From Fen-1298 sp050015675 (lineage in GTDB: Bacteria; Bacteroidota; Ignavibacteria; UBA10030), in the NCBI GenBank assembly GCA_050015675.1, contig JBEKAY010000004.1, forward strand, positions 67,045 through 131,044: DNA of 64,000 nucleotides. The letters are read 5' to 3'. The notes beneath the pieces are model-generated. The model ran no database searches. It was not told the DNA's origin and was given only the letters and a program-made list of their open reading frames with translations. Shown piece by piece: positions 34,753 to 44,300 of the stretch (the first letter of the stretch is position 1; every line of letters starts with the position of its first letter). A program made the translations under genes and the position numbers.

Positions 34753-36192
34753 ATGAGAAGTAAAAGAGCGATCGCCAAAACGAAAATTATTTGCACACTC
34801 GGTCCTGCTTCGCAAAGTATTGAACAATTGGTAAAATTAATTCAAGCTGGTATGGATGTTGCACGACTAAATTTTTCCCATGGAACGCATGAGGATCATC
34901 TTACATCCATACAAAATGTACGAGAGGCAAGTAAACTCACCGGAGAGCACATTTGCATATTACAAGATTTGTGCGGGCCCAAGATTCGAACAGGTAAACT
35001 TCAGAATAAATCCATTGAGTTGAAAGAAGGTGCAACGTTCACATTCACGATTGATGAAATTGCGGGAGACGAGCATCGAGTTACTACAACATATCATGAA
35101 TTGCCGGACGATGTAAAGACGGGAGATACTATTTTATTGGATGATGGGAAGATGGCATTGCGAGTGATAACGAAGACTGCAAAGGATGTCGAATGCACCG
35201 TAATCAATGGCGGCATTCTGAAAGAACACAAGGGAATGAATCTACCCGGTGTAAAGCTCAGTACACCATCAGTAACAGAGAAAGATATTGATGATTTGGA
35301 ATTCGGTATTGCTCATGACGTGGATTATGTTGCGCTTTCGTTTGTGCGTTCTGCTGGAGATATTCGGCATCTTCGGTCTGTAATTCAACAACAGACGAAA
35401 TTACGAGTTCCAATTGTTGCGAAGATCGAAATGAAAGAAGCAATAGATGTCATTGATTCCATCGTCGCGGAAACCGATGCGGTTATGGTAGCGCGCGGTG
35501 ATCTTGGAGTTGAGATGATGCCCGAAGATGTTCCAATCCTTCAGAAGATGATTGTGCGAAAGTGCAATGAAGCCGGCGTTCCTGTGATAATCGCAACTCA
35601 AATGCTCGAATCGATGATAGAAAATCCGCGACCCACACGCGCCGAGGCAAGCGATGTCGCAAACGCTGTGCTCGATGGCGCAGATGCTGTTATGTTAAGC
35701 GCAGAAACGTCGGTCGGAAAATATCCGGTAGAGACGGTGCAAACAATGGATCGCATCATATGCCGCGCCGAAATTCGCAGTCGCGATCACTTGAGTATCA
35801 AACAAATTCCTGTGGAAATTCAGGAGAATGTGTTCGATGCTATCGCCCGCGCGGCTTGTGTTTTGGCCCGTCAGGTGAACGCTACAGCAATCGTTCCCAT
35901 TACACATTCAGGCGCAACAGCAATTCGGATCAGCAAGTATCGCCCTGAATCAAGAATTATTTCTGTAACAAGCGATGAAAGGATCCTCCGTATTTTAAAC
36001 CTTGTCTGGTCTGTGCGTGGTATAACCTCCAAAGATTTCATCCATGATAATGATACTGCATTCCGAAAGATTATTGAACGCCTCAAACAAGAAGAATATG
36101 TTGAACGCGGAGACTTTGTTGTCTTCACCGCCGGATTACCATTAATGGCAATGGGAACAACGGATACCGTGAATGTGCAGCGTGTGGAATGA
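34753..36192 (+). CDS. pyk: Pyruvate kinase
   Basis: 479 residues. The A-domain start KTKIICTLGPASQS, ARLNFSHGTHEDH, the B-domain DDGKM, VAKIE, MVARGDLGVEM (substrate/metal site), ATQMLESMIENPRPTRAEASDVANAVLDG and LSAETSVGKYP are all conserved. The C-terminal domain is complete. It transfers phosphate from phosphoenolpyruvate to ADP in glycolysis. It starts 4 bases after cobB and is probably in the same transcript. Confidence 0.98.
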   Translation: MRSKRAIAKTKIICTLGPASQSIEQLVKLIQAGMDVARLNFSHGTHEDHLTSIQNVREASKLTGEHICILQDLCGPKIRTGKLQNKSIELKEGATFTFTIDEIAGDEHRVTTTYHELPDDVKTGDTILLDDGKMALRVITKTAKDVECTVINGGILKEHKGMNLPGVKLSTPSVTEKDIDDLEFGIAHDVDYVALSFVRSAGDIRHLRSVIQQQTKLRVPIVAKIEMKEAIDVIDSIVAETDAVMVARGDLGVEMMPEDVPILQKMIVRKCNEAGVPVIIATQMLESMIENPRPTRAEASDVANAVLDGADAVMLSAETSVGKYPVETVQTMDRIICRAEIRSRDHLSIKQIPVEIQENVFDAIARAACVLARQVNATAIVPITHSGATAIRISKYRPESRIISVTSDERILRILNLVWSVRGITSKDFIHDNDTAFRKIIERLKQEEYVERGDFVVFTAGLPLMAMGTTDTVNVQRVE

Positions 36193-36340
36193 AATGAATG
36201 CATAATAATGCATCCATCGGAAATCAGCTGTTGCGCCAATGGTACTTCTTTCATACATTTCTTTTGGATAACGAATACTGTCTAAAGAATTACCGCATAA
36301 TGACAGTGTGGGATTGCTGCTCATAAAAAAAGAGCAACAT

Positions 36341-37246
36341 ATGGCAAACACAGATCATCTTTGGGGAATCGTTCTCGCCGGCGGAGAAGGGAAACGACTG
36401 CAGGAATTTATCCGCAAGCGGTATGGTGCCGAGCGTCCCAAACAATACTCTGCAATTATCGGCAAGCGATCCATGCTGCGCCATACACTTGATCGCGTAG
36501 AAAAAATAATTCCCCCAAAACAGCTTCAAATTGTTGTCTCCCGCAAACACCGTAAATATTTACCTGAAGTATTGAAAGAACGCGAGAAGAAAGCTGTTCT
36601 TGTCGCTCCAGAAAACCGCGAATCAGCGGCAAGTGTGTATCTTGCACTTTCTCATATTTATTTTCGTGACCCTGACGCTGTCGTAGCAATCTTTCCATCG
36701 GATCATTTCATCGGGGAGGAAGAACGTTTTCTTTTCTATGTTGAACGAGCAATATCGTTCATTGGAGAGCATCCCGATCATGTCGTTCTCTTGGGAATCA
36801 AACCAACTGATGCAAATCCGGAGTATGGATGGATTGAACCAAATAAAAATTTCCTTCTGCATGAAGGGAATCGTTTCTACAAAGTCATAAGCTTTCGTGA
36901 GAAACCAAATTTGGAAGAAGCGCAAAAACTTTTTGATAAAGGATGCTTGTGGAATTCGTTGGTTCTAGCGGCGAGATGCGAGACATTGGTAAAGATGTAC
37001 CGCCAACAATTGAAGGTTATTTATGATGCATTCAAAAAAGGGAAATCTGTTTACGGAACGGATGAAGAAGAATCCTTCATTGTAGATGCATTTGAAAATA
37101 TTCCATCGAGAAGTTTTTCAAAATGCGTACTGGAAGTAATTCCAGAAAGTCTTTTCGTCTTGCGTGTAGAGGGAATCCTTTGGAGCGATTGGGGGACTAA
37201 AGAACAAGTTTTAAAAGATCTCGACAGTCTCGGTGTAGCTCATTAA
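36341..37246 (+). CDS. Mannose-1-phosphate guanylyltransferase-like nucleotidyltransferase
   Basis: 301 residues from the ATG at 36341; a GTG at 36308 in frame is less likely. The NTP-transferase fold starts GIVLAGGEGKRL (GxGxRL signature), then KQYSAIIGKRSMLRHTLDR, APENRESAASVYLAL, VAIFPSDHFI (metal Asp), and the sugar-binding EKPN with LWNSLVLA. These match GDP-mannose pyrophosphorylases, but the C-terminal part is short and the sugar is not certain. Product would feed glycan or exopolysaccharide synthesis. It lies 148 bases after pyk. Confidence 0.85.
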   Translation: MANTDHLWGIVLAGGEGKRLQEFIRKRYGAERPKQYSAIIGKRSMLRHTLDRVEKIIPPKQLQIVVSRKHRKYLPEVLKEREKKAVLVAPENRESAASVYLALSHIYFRDPDAVVAIFPSDHFIGEEERFLFYVERAISFIGEHPDHVVLLGIKPTDANPEYGWIEPNKNFLLHEGNRFYKVISFREKPNLEEAQKLFDKGCLWNSLVLAARCETLVKMYRQQLKVIYDAFKKGKSVYGTDEEESFIVDAFENIPSRSFSKCVLEVIPESLFVLRVEGILWSDWGTKEQVLKDLDSLGVAH

Positions 37247-37335
37247 GAGGTTAACGAATGTTGTGAAGTACTTGTACATTTGTGAGAAATAAATCCCTCC
37301 ATAGCTGAAACCTTTTCCATCGTTGGCATTGTTAA

Positions 37336-37368
37336 ACAATTGGGCTGTAGAGCCCTTGTGCTGTTTTT
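37336..37368 (+). terminator. Probable intrinsic terminator before mnmA
   Basis: GGGCT-GTAG-AGCCC (37342-37355) forms a perfect hairpin, extended by ACAA/TTGT with a two-base bulge, and a T run at 37364-37368 follows a few bases later. Placed 90-120 bases after the nucleotidyltransferase gene. Confidence 0.6.
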
Positions 37369-37395
37369 GAACACTGGGTAAATGTTTCATATCTT
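37367..37395 (+). promoter_or_regulatory. Sigma-70-like promoter close to mnmA
   Basis: TTGAAC (37367-37372) and TATCTT (37390-37395) with an ideal 17-nt spacer. The predicted transcript start near 37402 is about three bases before the mnmA ATG (37405), so the mRNA would be almost leaderless, although AGGAAAG lies at 37396-37402. Either this promoter gives a leaderless mRNA or a promoter further upstream is used. Confidence 0.4.
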
Positions 37396-37404
37396 AGGAA
37401 AGAA

Positions 37405-38514
37405 ATGAAGGCAGACAATAAAAATATTACTGTAGCAGTCGGCATGAGCGGGGGCGTGGATTCCTCGGTTGCCGCCGCGCTGTTGATGAAAGAGGGCTAC
37501 AACGTCATTGGTATTACGATGAAGACGTACGATTATATGGAGGTTGGTGGTTCCAGCCCGAATGAGAGCAGCTGCTGCGATCTTAAGGCTGTGATGGATG
37601 CTCACACCGTTGCAGAGAAGTTGGGATTTCTACATTACGTTGTCAACTTGCGGGAAGAGTTTGGAGCTGCTGTCATAAATAATTTCATAGATGAATATCT
37701 AAAAGGGCGAACGCCAAATCCTTGTGTTATCTGCAATCGGAAAATTAAATTCGGCGTGCTCTTGGAAAAGGCGCAAGAGCTTGGAGCGCAGTATATTGCA
37801 ACCGGGCATTATGCTCGTGTTCGTTTTGACAAGTATCGGAAGAGGCATATTCTTTCGCGCGGTAAGTATGCTGAAAAAGACCAATCGTATGCACTGTGGG
37901 CGGTAACACAGGAAGCGCTGAGCAAGACATTGTTTCCGCTCGGTGAAATGACAAAACCGGAGGTGCGGGCGCTTGCGGAACAGTACGAACTCATCAATGC
38001 GCGTAAACACGAAAGTTATGAAATCTGTTTTGTAGCCGATGATAACTACGAAAGGTTTTTGAAAGAACGCCTTCCTGATTTGCAGGGACAAGTTTCCGGC
38101 GGCGATATTGTGCAAGATGGAAATGTCGTCGGCAAGCACAACGGATATCCTTTCTACACTATTGGCCAGCGCCGTAACATCGGTGCGTACGGTCAGAAAA
38201 TGTATGTGACTGAAATCGACAACAAAACGAATACAATAAAAATTGGAACGGATGATGAACTTCATCATCGCACTCTCATCGCTGGTCAAGTAAATTGGAG
38301 CGGACTTGCTGTGCTGGATAAGAATATGCATGTGCAGGCAAAAGTGCGATATAAGGATCGAGGAACGGATGCACTTGTTTCTTTAGAAGAAAATGGAAAT
38401 ATTAAAGTGATGTTTGATCAGCCGAAACGCGCAATCACTCCGGGGCAATCAGTAGTACTATATGATGGAGACGATGTTTTATGCGGCGGTGTGATAGAAC
38501 AGGTTTTGGATTGA
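37405..38514 (+). CDS. mnmA: tRNA-specific 2-thiouridylase MnmA
   Basis: 369 residues. PP-loop GMSGGVDSSVAAALL (residues 13-27), catalytic Cys in NPCVICNRKIKFG (near 108-120) and second Cys in SYEICFVADDN (near 205), ATGHYARV, DQSYALW and GKHNGYPFYTIGQRRNIG are present. It thiolates U34 of Glu, Gln and Lys tRNAs at the wobble position. An ESSCCDLKAVMDA segment near residue 50 is the family extension with two Cys. Length normal. Confidence 0.97.
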   Translation: MKADNKNITVAVGMSGGVDSSVAAALLMKEGYNVIGITMKTYDYMEVGGSSPNESSCCDLKAVMDAHTVAEKLGFLHYVVNLREEFGAAVINNFIDEYLKGRTPNPCVICNRKIKFGVLLEKAQELGAQYIATGHYARVRFDKYRKRHILSRGKYAEKDQSYALWAVTQEALSKTLFPLGEMTKPEVRALAEQYELINARKHESYEICFVADDNYERFLKERLPDLQGQVSGGDIVQDGNVVGKHNGYPFYTIGQRRNIGAYGQKMYVTEIDNKTNTIKIGTDDELHHRTLIAGQVNWSGLAVLDKNMHVQAKVRYKDRGTDALVSLEENGNIKVMFDQPKRAITPGQSVVLYDGDDVLCGGVIEQVLD

Positions 38515-38685
38515 TTGTGGTAAAATAAAAATACTTGCAGATTAATTTGGGCGGCGACTGAATTTGTTATTTCATCATAACTAATGTCCCTTAGAATATC
38601 TTGACATTTGCGTAGCATTGTTTTGCCAAAAGCATGCAATAATCATTAGAATCAGAAACAAATTGAAACGTTATGCGTTTATCAT

Positions 38686-39276
38686 ATGAAAACTGAAACA
38701 ACGGTGATCGACGATTTTTCACTTATTAGAGCGATTCAGGCAGGTGATCATCAAGCATTTGAATCGCTTGTTCGTCGTTATCAACGACAGGTTGCAAACC
38801 TGATTTACGTGACCATGGGCAGCCGCGATGACGTAGACGATATTGCACAGGAAGTATTTATTCGTGTGTACAGGTCATTGCCGCGATTTAAATTCGATGC
38901 ATCGTTCTTTTCATGGATTTATCGGATTACGATGAACCTCTGCATTGATGAAATTCGGAAACGCAAAATCAGGAAAGTGTTATCGTTAGATTTCTTAACA
39001 GAAGATGTGCTGGAACAAAACCGGAAGAGCAAAGATCACCTCATGCCGTCTGATTCGATCCTGGCAGATGAACGGCGTCAGGTGGTTCAATCGGCGCTGC
39101 AGCGTTTGAAACCAGAACATAGAGATATCCTTGTGTTGCGTGAATATAACGATTTAGGATATAGTGAGATTGCAGAGACGCTTAATATCAGCTTGGAAGC
39201 CGTGAAATCACGCATTTTTCGTGCACGATCGGAACTAAAAAATCTCTTGAGTGAATATTTCGAGGAGAGAACATGA
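38686..39276 (+). CDS. ECF-type RNA polymerase sigma factor (RpoE-like)
   Basis: 196 residues. Region 2 shows DDVDDIAQEVFIRVYRSLPRF and WIYRITMNLCIDEIRKRK; region 4 shows LKPEHRDILVLREYNDLGYSEIAETLNISLEAVKSRIFRARSELK. No region 1 or 3, as usual for group 4 sigma factors. It is followed with a 4-base overlap by a zinc-finger anti-sigma gene and then by Spy-like and RND efflux genes, which suggests control of an envelope-stress response. The upstream 171-bp gap probably holds its own promoter; no clear autoregulated motif was found. Confidence 0.95.
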   Translation: MKTETTVIDDFSLIRAIQAGDHQAFESLVRRYQRQVANLIYVTMGSRDDVDDIAQEVFIRVYRSLPRFKFDASFFSWIYRITMNLCIDEIRKRKIRKVLSLDFLTEDVLEQNRKSKDHLMPSDSILADERRQVVQSALQRLKPEHRDILVLREYNDLGYSEIAETLNISLEAVKSRIFRARSELKNLLSEYFEERT

Positions 39277-39728
39277 ACCACGAAAAAATACGCTTACTCG
39301 TATCATCCTATCTTGATAGTGAAGTCAACGATAGCGAAAAAGCTAAAGTACTTTTACATCTCGAAGTATGTTCTGAATGCCGTCAATTTATTGAACAGGC
39401 GAAACTCATTCGAAAAAATATTTGTGCACTGGGTGAAGTAGAACTTGCAAATTCTTTTACAGCGCGAGTGGCGTATTCTGTAGAGAGGCGAGATGAACAA
39501 ATTGTAGAATGGCTTGGAATAGAACCATCAGCGCGCAATACATTTTTCTTGCTTGCTGGTTTTGTCCTTGCGATGTTCTTTCTGACGAGTTTCAACAACA
39601 ACACTGCCTCAACAATGAATGATCAACTATTAAACAGAATCACGTCGGATTCTGTCTCTGCACACATATTACTTCAGCAAGAAAATCTCTCGAAGAGCGA
39701 TTTATTGTATGCGGTGATGACTAAATAA
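39273..39728 (+). CDS. Membrane-bound zinc-finger anti-sigma factor
   Basis: 151 residues. The N-terminal HxxxCxxC zinc motif is HLEVCSEC near residue 29-36 (zf-HC2, ZAS type), which binds the sigma factor. One membrane segment FFLLAGFVLAMFFLTSF lies near residues 91-107, with about 45 residues outside. The gene overlaps the ECF sigma gene (ATGA), so the two are made together. Release of the sigma factor by proteolysis or conformational change is known for the family and only inferred here. Confidence 0.93.
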   Translation: MNHEKIRLLVSSYLDSEVNDSEKAKVLLHLEVCSECRQFIEQAKLIRKNICALGEVELANSFTARVAYSVERRDEQIVEWLGIEPSARNTFFLLAGFVLAMFFLTSFNNNTASTMNDQLLNRITSDSVSAHILLQQENLSKSDLLYAVMTK

Positions 39729-39747
39729 TGAGTGTAAGAGGTGAGTT

Positions 39748-40107
39748 ATGAAACCAAAGACAAAAACAATCCTGTTCATTCTTCTCAGCTTTATCCTAGG
39801 AGCTTTGTGTGGATGGTTTGTGCAGGATCGCGTTTTCATAAAGACAGGTCATACACCGCCGGATTTTCAAAAAATGTTAACGGAACGTCTGCATCTCGAT
39901 GGAGGCCAAATTGCACAAGTGGATTCAATTCTTGATGCTCGTAGGCAACAAATGGATGTTCATCGAAAACGCATGCTTGCGATGCGAGATACAATACAAA
40001 TGGAAATACGCAGAGTCCTGAGCCCAGAACAGGTAAAATTATTTGATGCTATTATTCAGGAAATAAATGAACGAGAAGCAAAAAGACATGAACCAACAAA
40101 GAAGTAA
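39748..40107 (+). CDS. Spy/CpxP-like periplasmic stress protein
   Basis: 119 residues. An N-terminal membrane anchor (residues 7-26) is followed by a helical periplasmic region: LTERLHLDGGQIAQVDSILDARRQQMDVHRKRM and RRVLSPEQVKLFDAII, the LTxEQ-like repeats of heavy-metal-resistance/CpxP/Spy proteins. AGAGGTGA lies just before the ATG. Position between anti-sigma and RND genes suggests it senses or buffers envelope stress for this operon. Confidence 0.8.
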   Translation: MKPKTKTILFILLSFILGALCGWFVQDRVFIKTGHTPPDFQKMLTERLHLDGGQIAQVDSILDARRQQMDVHRKRMLAMRDTIQMEIRRVLSPEQVKLFDAIIQEINEREAKRHEPTKK

Positions 40108-40182
40108 AATTATTTATATTGAGTTTAGTTGATGTAGAGCTGCCGATCATATTTACTTTCGGTAAAACAGGTGACAAGAAAA

Positions 40183-40266
40183 ATGATTGTGAAGGAAACA
40201 TGGAACATAGCTGTACCCATTGGTCTGATTTTATCCATTGGGGCAATTGTATCATTTAGAAAATAA
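40183..40266 (+). CDS. Possible 27-residue membrane peptide
   Basis: Reads MIVKETWN, then a hydrophobic stretch IAVPIGLILSIGAIVSF, then RK. AGGTGA lies 8 bases upstream. Its stop TAATG overlaps the ATG of the efflux adaptor, as expected for translational coupling. Could be a small single-pass accessory peptide of the pump or a leader that couples translation. No family is recognised. Confidence 0.35.
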   Translation: MIVKETWNIAVPIGLILSIGAIVSFRK

Positions 40267-41324
40267 TGATTATGGGAATAAAAAAGAAATATTTTATTGG
40301 CGGCGGAATTATCATTGTTCTTCTTCTCGTTGTGGTTTTACGAATCACCTTAACATCATCAGCAATCGACCCGCGGCGGCAGGGCATAGCGCTTGTAAAG
40401 GTCCAAAAACCATTTAAGGAAACAATGAGAACAATCTTTACGTACACTGGCGATATTCTTCCTCTACAACAAGCGGCTATCTATTCAAAAGTAACCGGAA
40501 ATTTGGAACGCAATTATGTCGAAATGGGAACCTACGTTCACAGCAATCAAATGCTGGCATTAATCGATACGACGGAATTGTTCCAGCAATATCAGCAGAC
40601 AAACGCAACGTACCAAAATGCGTCTTTGTTATTCGAACGCACGAAGCAGCTTTTCGAAAAAAATCTTGCGTCAAAACAGGATGTCGACAATACCGAAGCG
40701 TCGATGAAAGTTGCGAAAGCAAATTATGATGCCGCAGCGACGCATCTCAGCTATGCATACATCGTTGCACCGTTCGACGGCTTTGTCACGAGGAGGTTTT
40801 TAGATGCCGGTGCGCTGGTCAACGCAAGTACCTCAACTCTGTTCACGATGATGTACCTCGACCTCGTGAAGATTATTGTATATGTGCCGGAAAAAGATTT
40901 ATCGCAAATGTATCACGTTCGGACGGCAAAGGTGATATTGGACGCATTGCCAAATCAGGAATTTACCGGATTTGTCAGCCGTTTCAGCGAAGCTGTCGAT
41001 TTGACAACACGCACGATGCCGATTGAAGTAGACATCCCAAATCATTCCCGCATTATTAAACCCGGCATGTTTGCAACCATCTCATTTATCGTCAGTGAAC
41101 GGAATGATGCTCTTACACTATCATCGGATGATTTACTAAAAGACGATAATGGATATTTCGTTTTCATATCGGATGGGAAAAAGGCGCATCAGGTTCGCAT
41201 TACCATCGGTAACGAAACTAATTCGCATACCGAGATTCTCGCGGGCTTGAATGGTGATGAAGACGTCATCACAACAGGCCAGCAATTTGTCAAAGAAGGC
41301 ACAACTCTCACTATTCAAAAGTAA
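40266..41324 (+). CDS. RND efflux periplasmic adaptor (HlyD/MFP family)
   Basis: 352 residues; ATG at 40266, with a second ATG at 40272. One N-terminal anchor (about 7-27). Barrel-lipoyl halves are visible as YTGDILPLQQAAIYSKVTGNLER and YAYIVAPFDGFVTRRFLDAGALV, with a coiled hairpin (residues 95-150) between them and the C-terminal membrane-proximal domain. No lipobox, so anchored by a helix. It links the inner-membrane pump to an outer-membrane channel; no TolC-type gene lies beside it, so the channel must be encoded elsewhere. Confidence 0.94.
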   Translation: MIMGIKKKYFIGGGIIIVLLLVVVLRITLTSSAIDPRRQGIALVKVQKPFKETMRTIFTYTGDILPLQQAAIYSKVTGNLERNYVEMGTYVHSNQMLALIDTTELFQQYQQTNATYQNASLLFERTKQLFEKNLASKQDVDNTEASMKVAKANYDAAATHLSYAYIVAPFDGFVTRRFLDAGALVNASTSTLFTMMYLDLVKIIVYVPEKDLSQMYHVRTAKVILDALPNQEFTGFVSRFSEAVDLTTRTMPIEVDIPNHSRIIKPGMFATISFIVSERNDALTLSSDDLLKDDNGYFVFISDGKKAHQVRITIGNETNSHTEILAGLNGDEDVITTGQQFVKEGTTLTIQK

Positions 41325-41339
41325 ATCGGTTTATACTCT

Positions 41340-44300
41340 ATGTGGCTTACTAGACTCGCGCTTCGTTATCCGATCTCAACATTTCTCTTGGCGCTTACCA
41401 TTGTATTATTGGGATTTGTTTCATTTTCACAGCTTCCCATCGATATGCTGCCGAATATTACTATTCCGGTTGTTACCACGGTAACGTATTATACTGGCGC
41501 CGGTCCGCTCGATATGGAGCAGAGTGTAACGCGCCTCATTGAGCGAACCGTCAGTTCAATTAATGATGTCACGTACGTTCAATCTTCAACGCGCGAAGGA
41601 ATATCCTCCGTACGCGTGTATTTTAATTGGGATGCCAACACCGATGTCGGGCTAGTGGATTGTGTGCAGCGGGTCAATCGCATTATTACCCAATTACCGA
41701 CAGGCATTACACAGCCTTCTGTTCTGCGGTTCGATATTACGAGTCTTCCGGTATGCGTCGTTGCTGTTGAAGGCGATATGGATCAGCGCGATCTTTATGA
41801 TCTGGCGTTCAATATTATTGAACCGCAAATCGAGCATATAGACGGTGTTGCATCCGCGACTGTCTCAGGCGGAAGAATTCGGGAAATTCATGTGACGCTC
41901 GACCGCAATAGAATTCAGGCGATGAATATTCCGGTGCAAACTGTTTTAACAGCTGTGGCGAATTCAAATCTCATTATTCCATCGGGTGATCTCAAAACAG
42001 GCCCGTTTGATTATACGTTGAAAACGGAAAGCCTCTTCAATGTTGTCAAACCGATGGAAAACATTGTTGTGAAAACGGTCAATGGCGTTCCCGTGCGGCT
42101 GAAAGACATCGGTTCTGTTGACGACAGTTATCAAGAACAAACAGAAATTGTGCGTGTCAATGGCAAAGCCGGTGTCGTCATGCGTGTTTTGAAGCTTTCA
42201 AGCGCAAACACAGTTCAGGTTGTCGATAATGTGGTGCGCGGTATTCCAAAGTTGACAGGCATTCCCTCTGCAGTAAAAATGACAGTCACGTTCGATCAAT
42301 CTGTTTATATTCGGCAAACGATTTCCGGATTGCAGAGAGAAGCGATGCTCGGCGGCATTCTTGCAATGTTGATCATCATCCTTTTCCTACGTAATATTCG
42401 CGGCACGTTAATTATCCTAGTTGCTATCCCGCTTTCCATACTTATCACTTTTATTTTATTCCGGTTCGGTAATATAACCCTCAATATTATGACCTTTGGC
42501 GGACTGGCACTTGCAGTCGGAAGGCTTGTCGATGATTCTATTGTTGAGTTGGAAGCGATCTCACGTCATTATAATAGGCGGAAGCAAGGCGAATCGCGCC
42601 TTGATGCGACATTAGGTGCTGCAAAAGAAGTCGCCGCACCGATCTTTATTTCCACTCTCACAACAGTTATTGTCTTTTTGCCTATTGTCTTCCTGAGTGG
42701 TATTGCAAAACTTCTTTTTGTTCCCCTTACGATTACGATTGCTGTTGCATTATTCGGATCATTCTTTGTCTCGCGGACAGTTACTCCGTTGATGTGCTTG
42801 AATTATCTTCCGCCGGAAAAAGAATTAGACAGGACATCGACGAAATATTCCGATCGTACGAGAGTATTTTTTCACGATATTCTTGAGAGTATCGAATCAT
42901 TCTATGAAAGATGCCTTCGCTGGACGATGCAGCATCGGAAAATGATTATCATCAGCATTGTTCTCTTCTCGGTTTTGTCGCTCGGACTTTTAATGTTCAT
43001 CGGCACGGAATTTTTCCCGGATCAGGATGAAAGCAGATTTACAGCATCTTTTAAATTGCCGGTCGGTTCGCGATATGAACAAACGGATTCTGTAGCGCGG
43101 CAAATGGAAAAAATCATTCTTTCGTCTGTTCCCGAAACGCAGGTTCTTATCACTGATGTTGGTATCACCACGAATGCAAAAAGCGGAGGAGGCATCGGAG
43201 GTGGAGGCAATTCAGGCAGCCATGCAGGGAATATTTCGGTCGGCCTTGTGCCTTCAGAAGAGCGCAACCGATCTGTGTTTGAAATTGCTGCCGATGTTCG
43301 GCGTAAGTTAGCAAAACTGCCGGGTGTACAGGTGTTTTTAAATCCAGGTGGTATATTGCGTTATCTGCTAAACTTTGGTTCTTCCGCTCCTATAGATGTT
43401 GAAATACGCGGGTTCGACCTTTCAACCGGCAGCGCGTTGGCGAAAGAGATTACGCAAATTGTTCGATCAACTCCGGGGGCAGCGGATGTGCAGATCTCTC
43501 GTGATGACAACTTGCCTGAACTGCATATCAATATCGATCGCGAAAAAGCAGGTGTACTGGGAATCGATGTTGCAGGTATTTCGAATACAATTTATACATG
43601 TATGGCTGGAACTGTTGCATCGCTGTATACAGATCCGATCTCCGGTAATCAATATAATATTCTCGTGCGGCTTGATCAGGATTATCGGAACCAAATCGAA
43701 GACTTAAAACAATTAACGATCACGACAAACAACGGGCAGCAAGTGCTGCTGGGGAATATTGCTACGATTGAAAAGCGCAGCGGCCCTGTGCAGATTGATA
43801 GAAAGTATCAGCAGCGTCTTATTGAGGTGACCGCAAACGCTGTGGGAAGGGACCTAGGAAGCGTTTCGAAAGATATTCAGGATAAACTCGATCAATTGAA
43901 TGTGCCGCAGGGATTTGAAATAAAACAGACGGGCAATGTTGAGCAGCAGAAAAAAACATTCAGCGATCTAGGCTTAGCATTCCTGCTTGCTATTATTCTG
44001 GTCTATGTTGTCATGGCATCGCAATTTCAATCGTTCATCGATCCATTTATTATTATGTTCACTGTTCCACTCGGCATAGCCGGCGTTTTGTGGATGCTGT
44101 TCCTTACGAATACTACACTCTCTGTCACTTCGTTTCAGGGAGTGATTGTGATGGTCGGTATTGTTGTGAGTAATGGAATTCTTCTGGTAGATTATACCAA
44201 TCATCTGCGCATGAGCGGCCTTGAATTGCACGAAGCAGTCATACGCGGCGGCAAGACACGTTTGAAGCCGATTCTTATGACATCGCTGGCAACTGTGCTC

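Noticed and set aside
38515..38685. TTGACA at 38604 as a promoter of the sigma gene
   Set aside because: No acceptable -10 box at 16-18 bp; the true promoter may be sigma-specific and is not recognisable.
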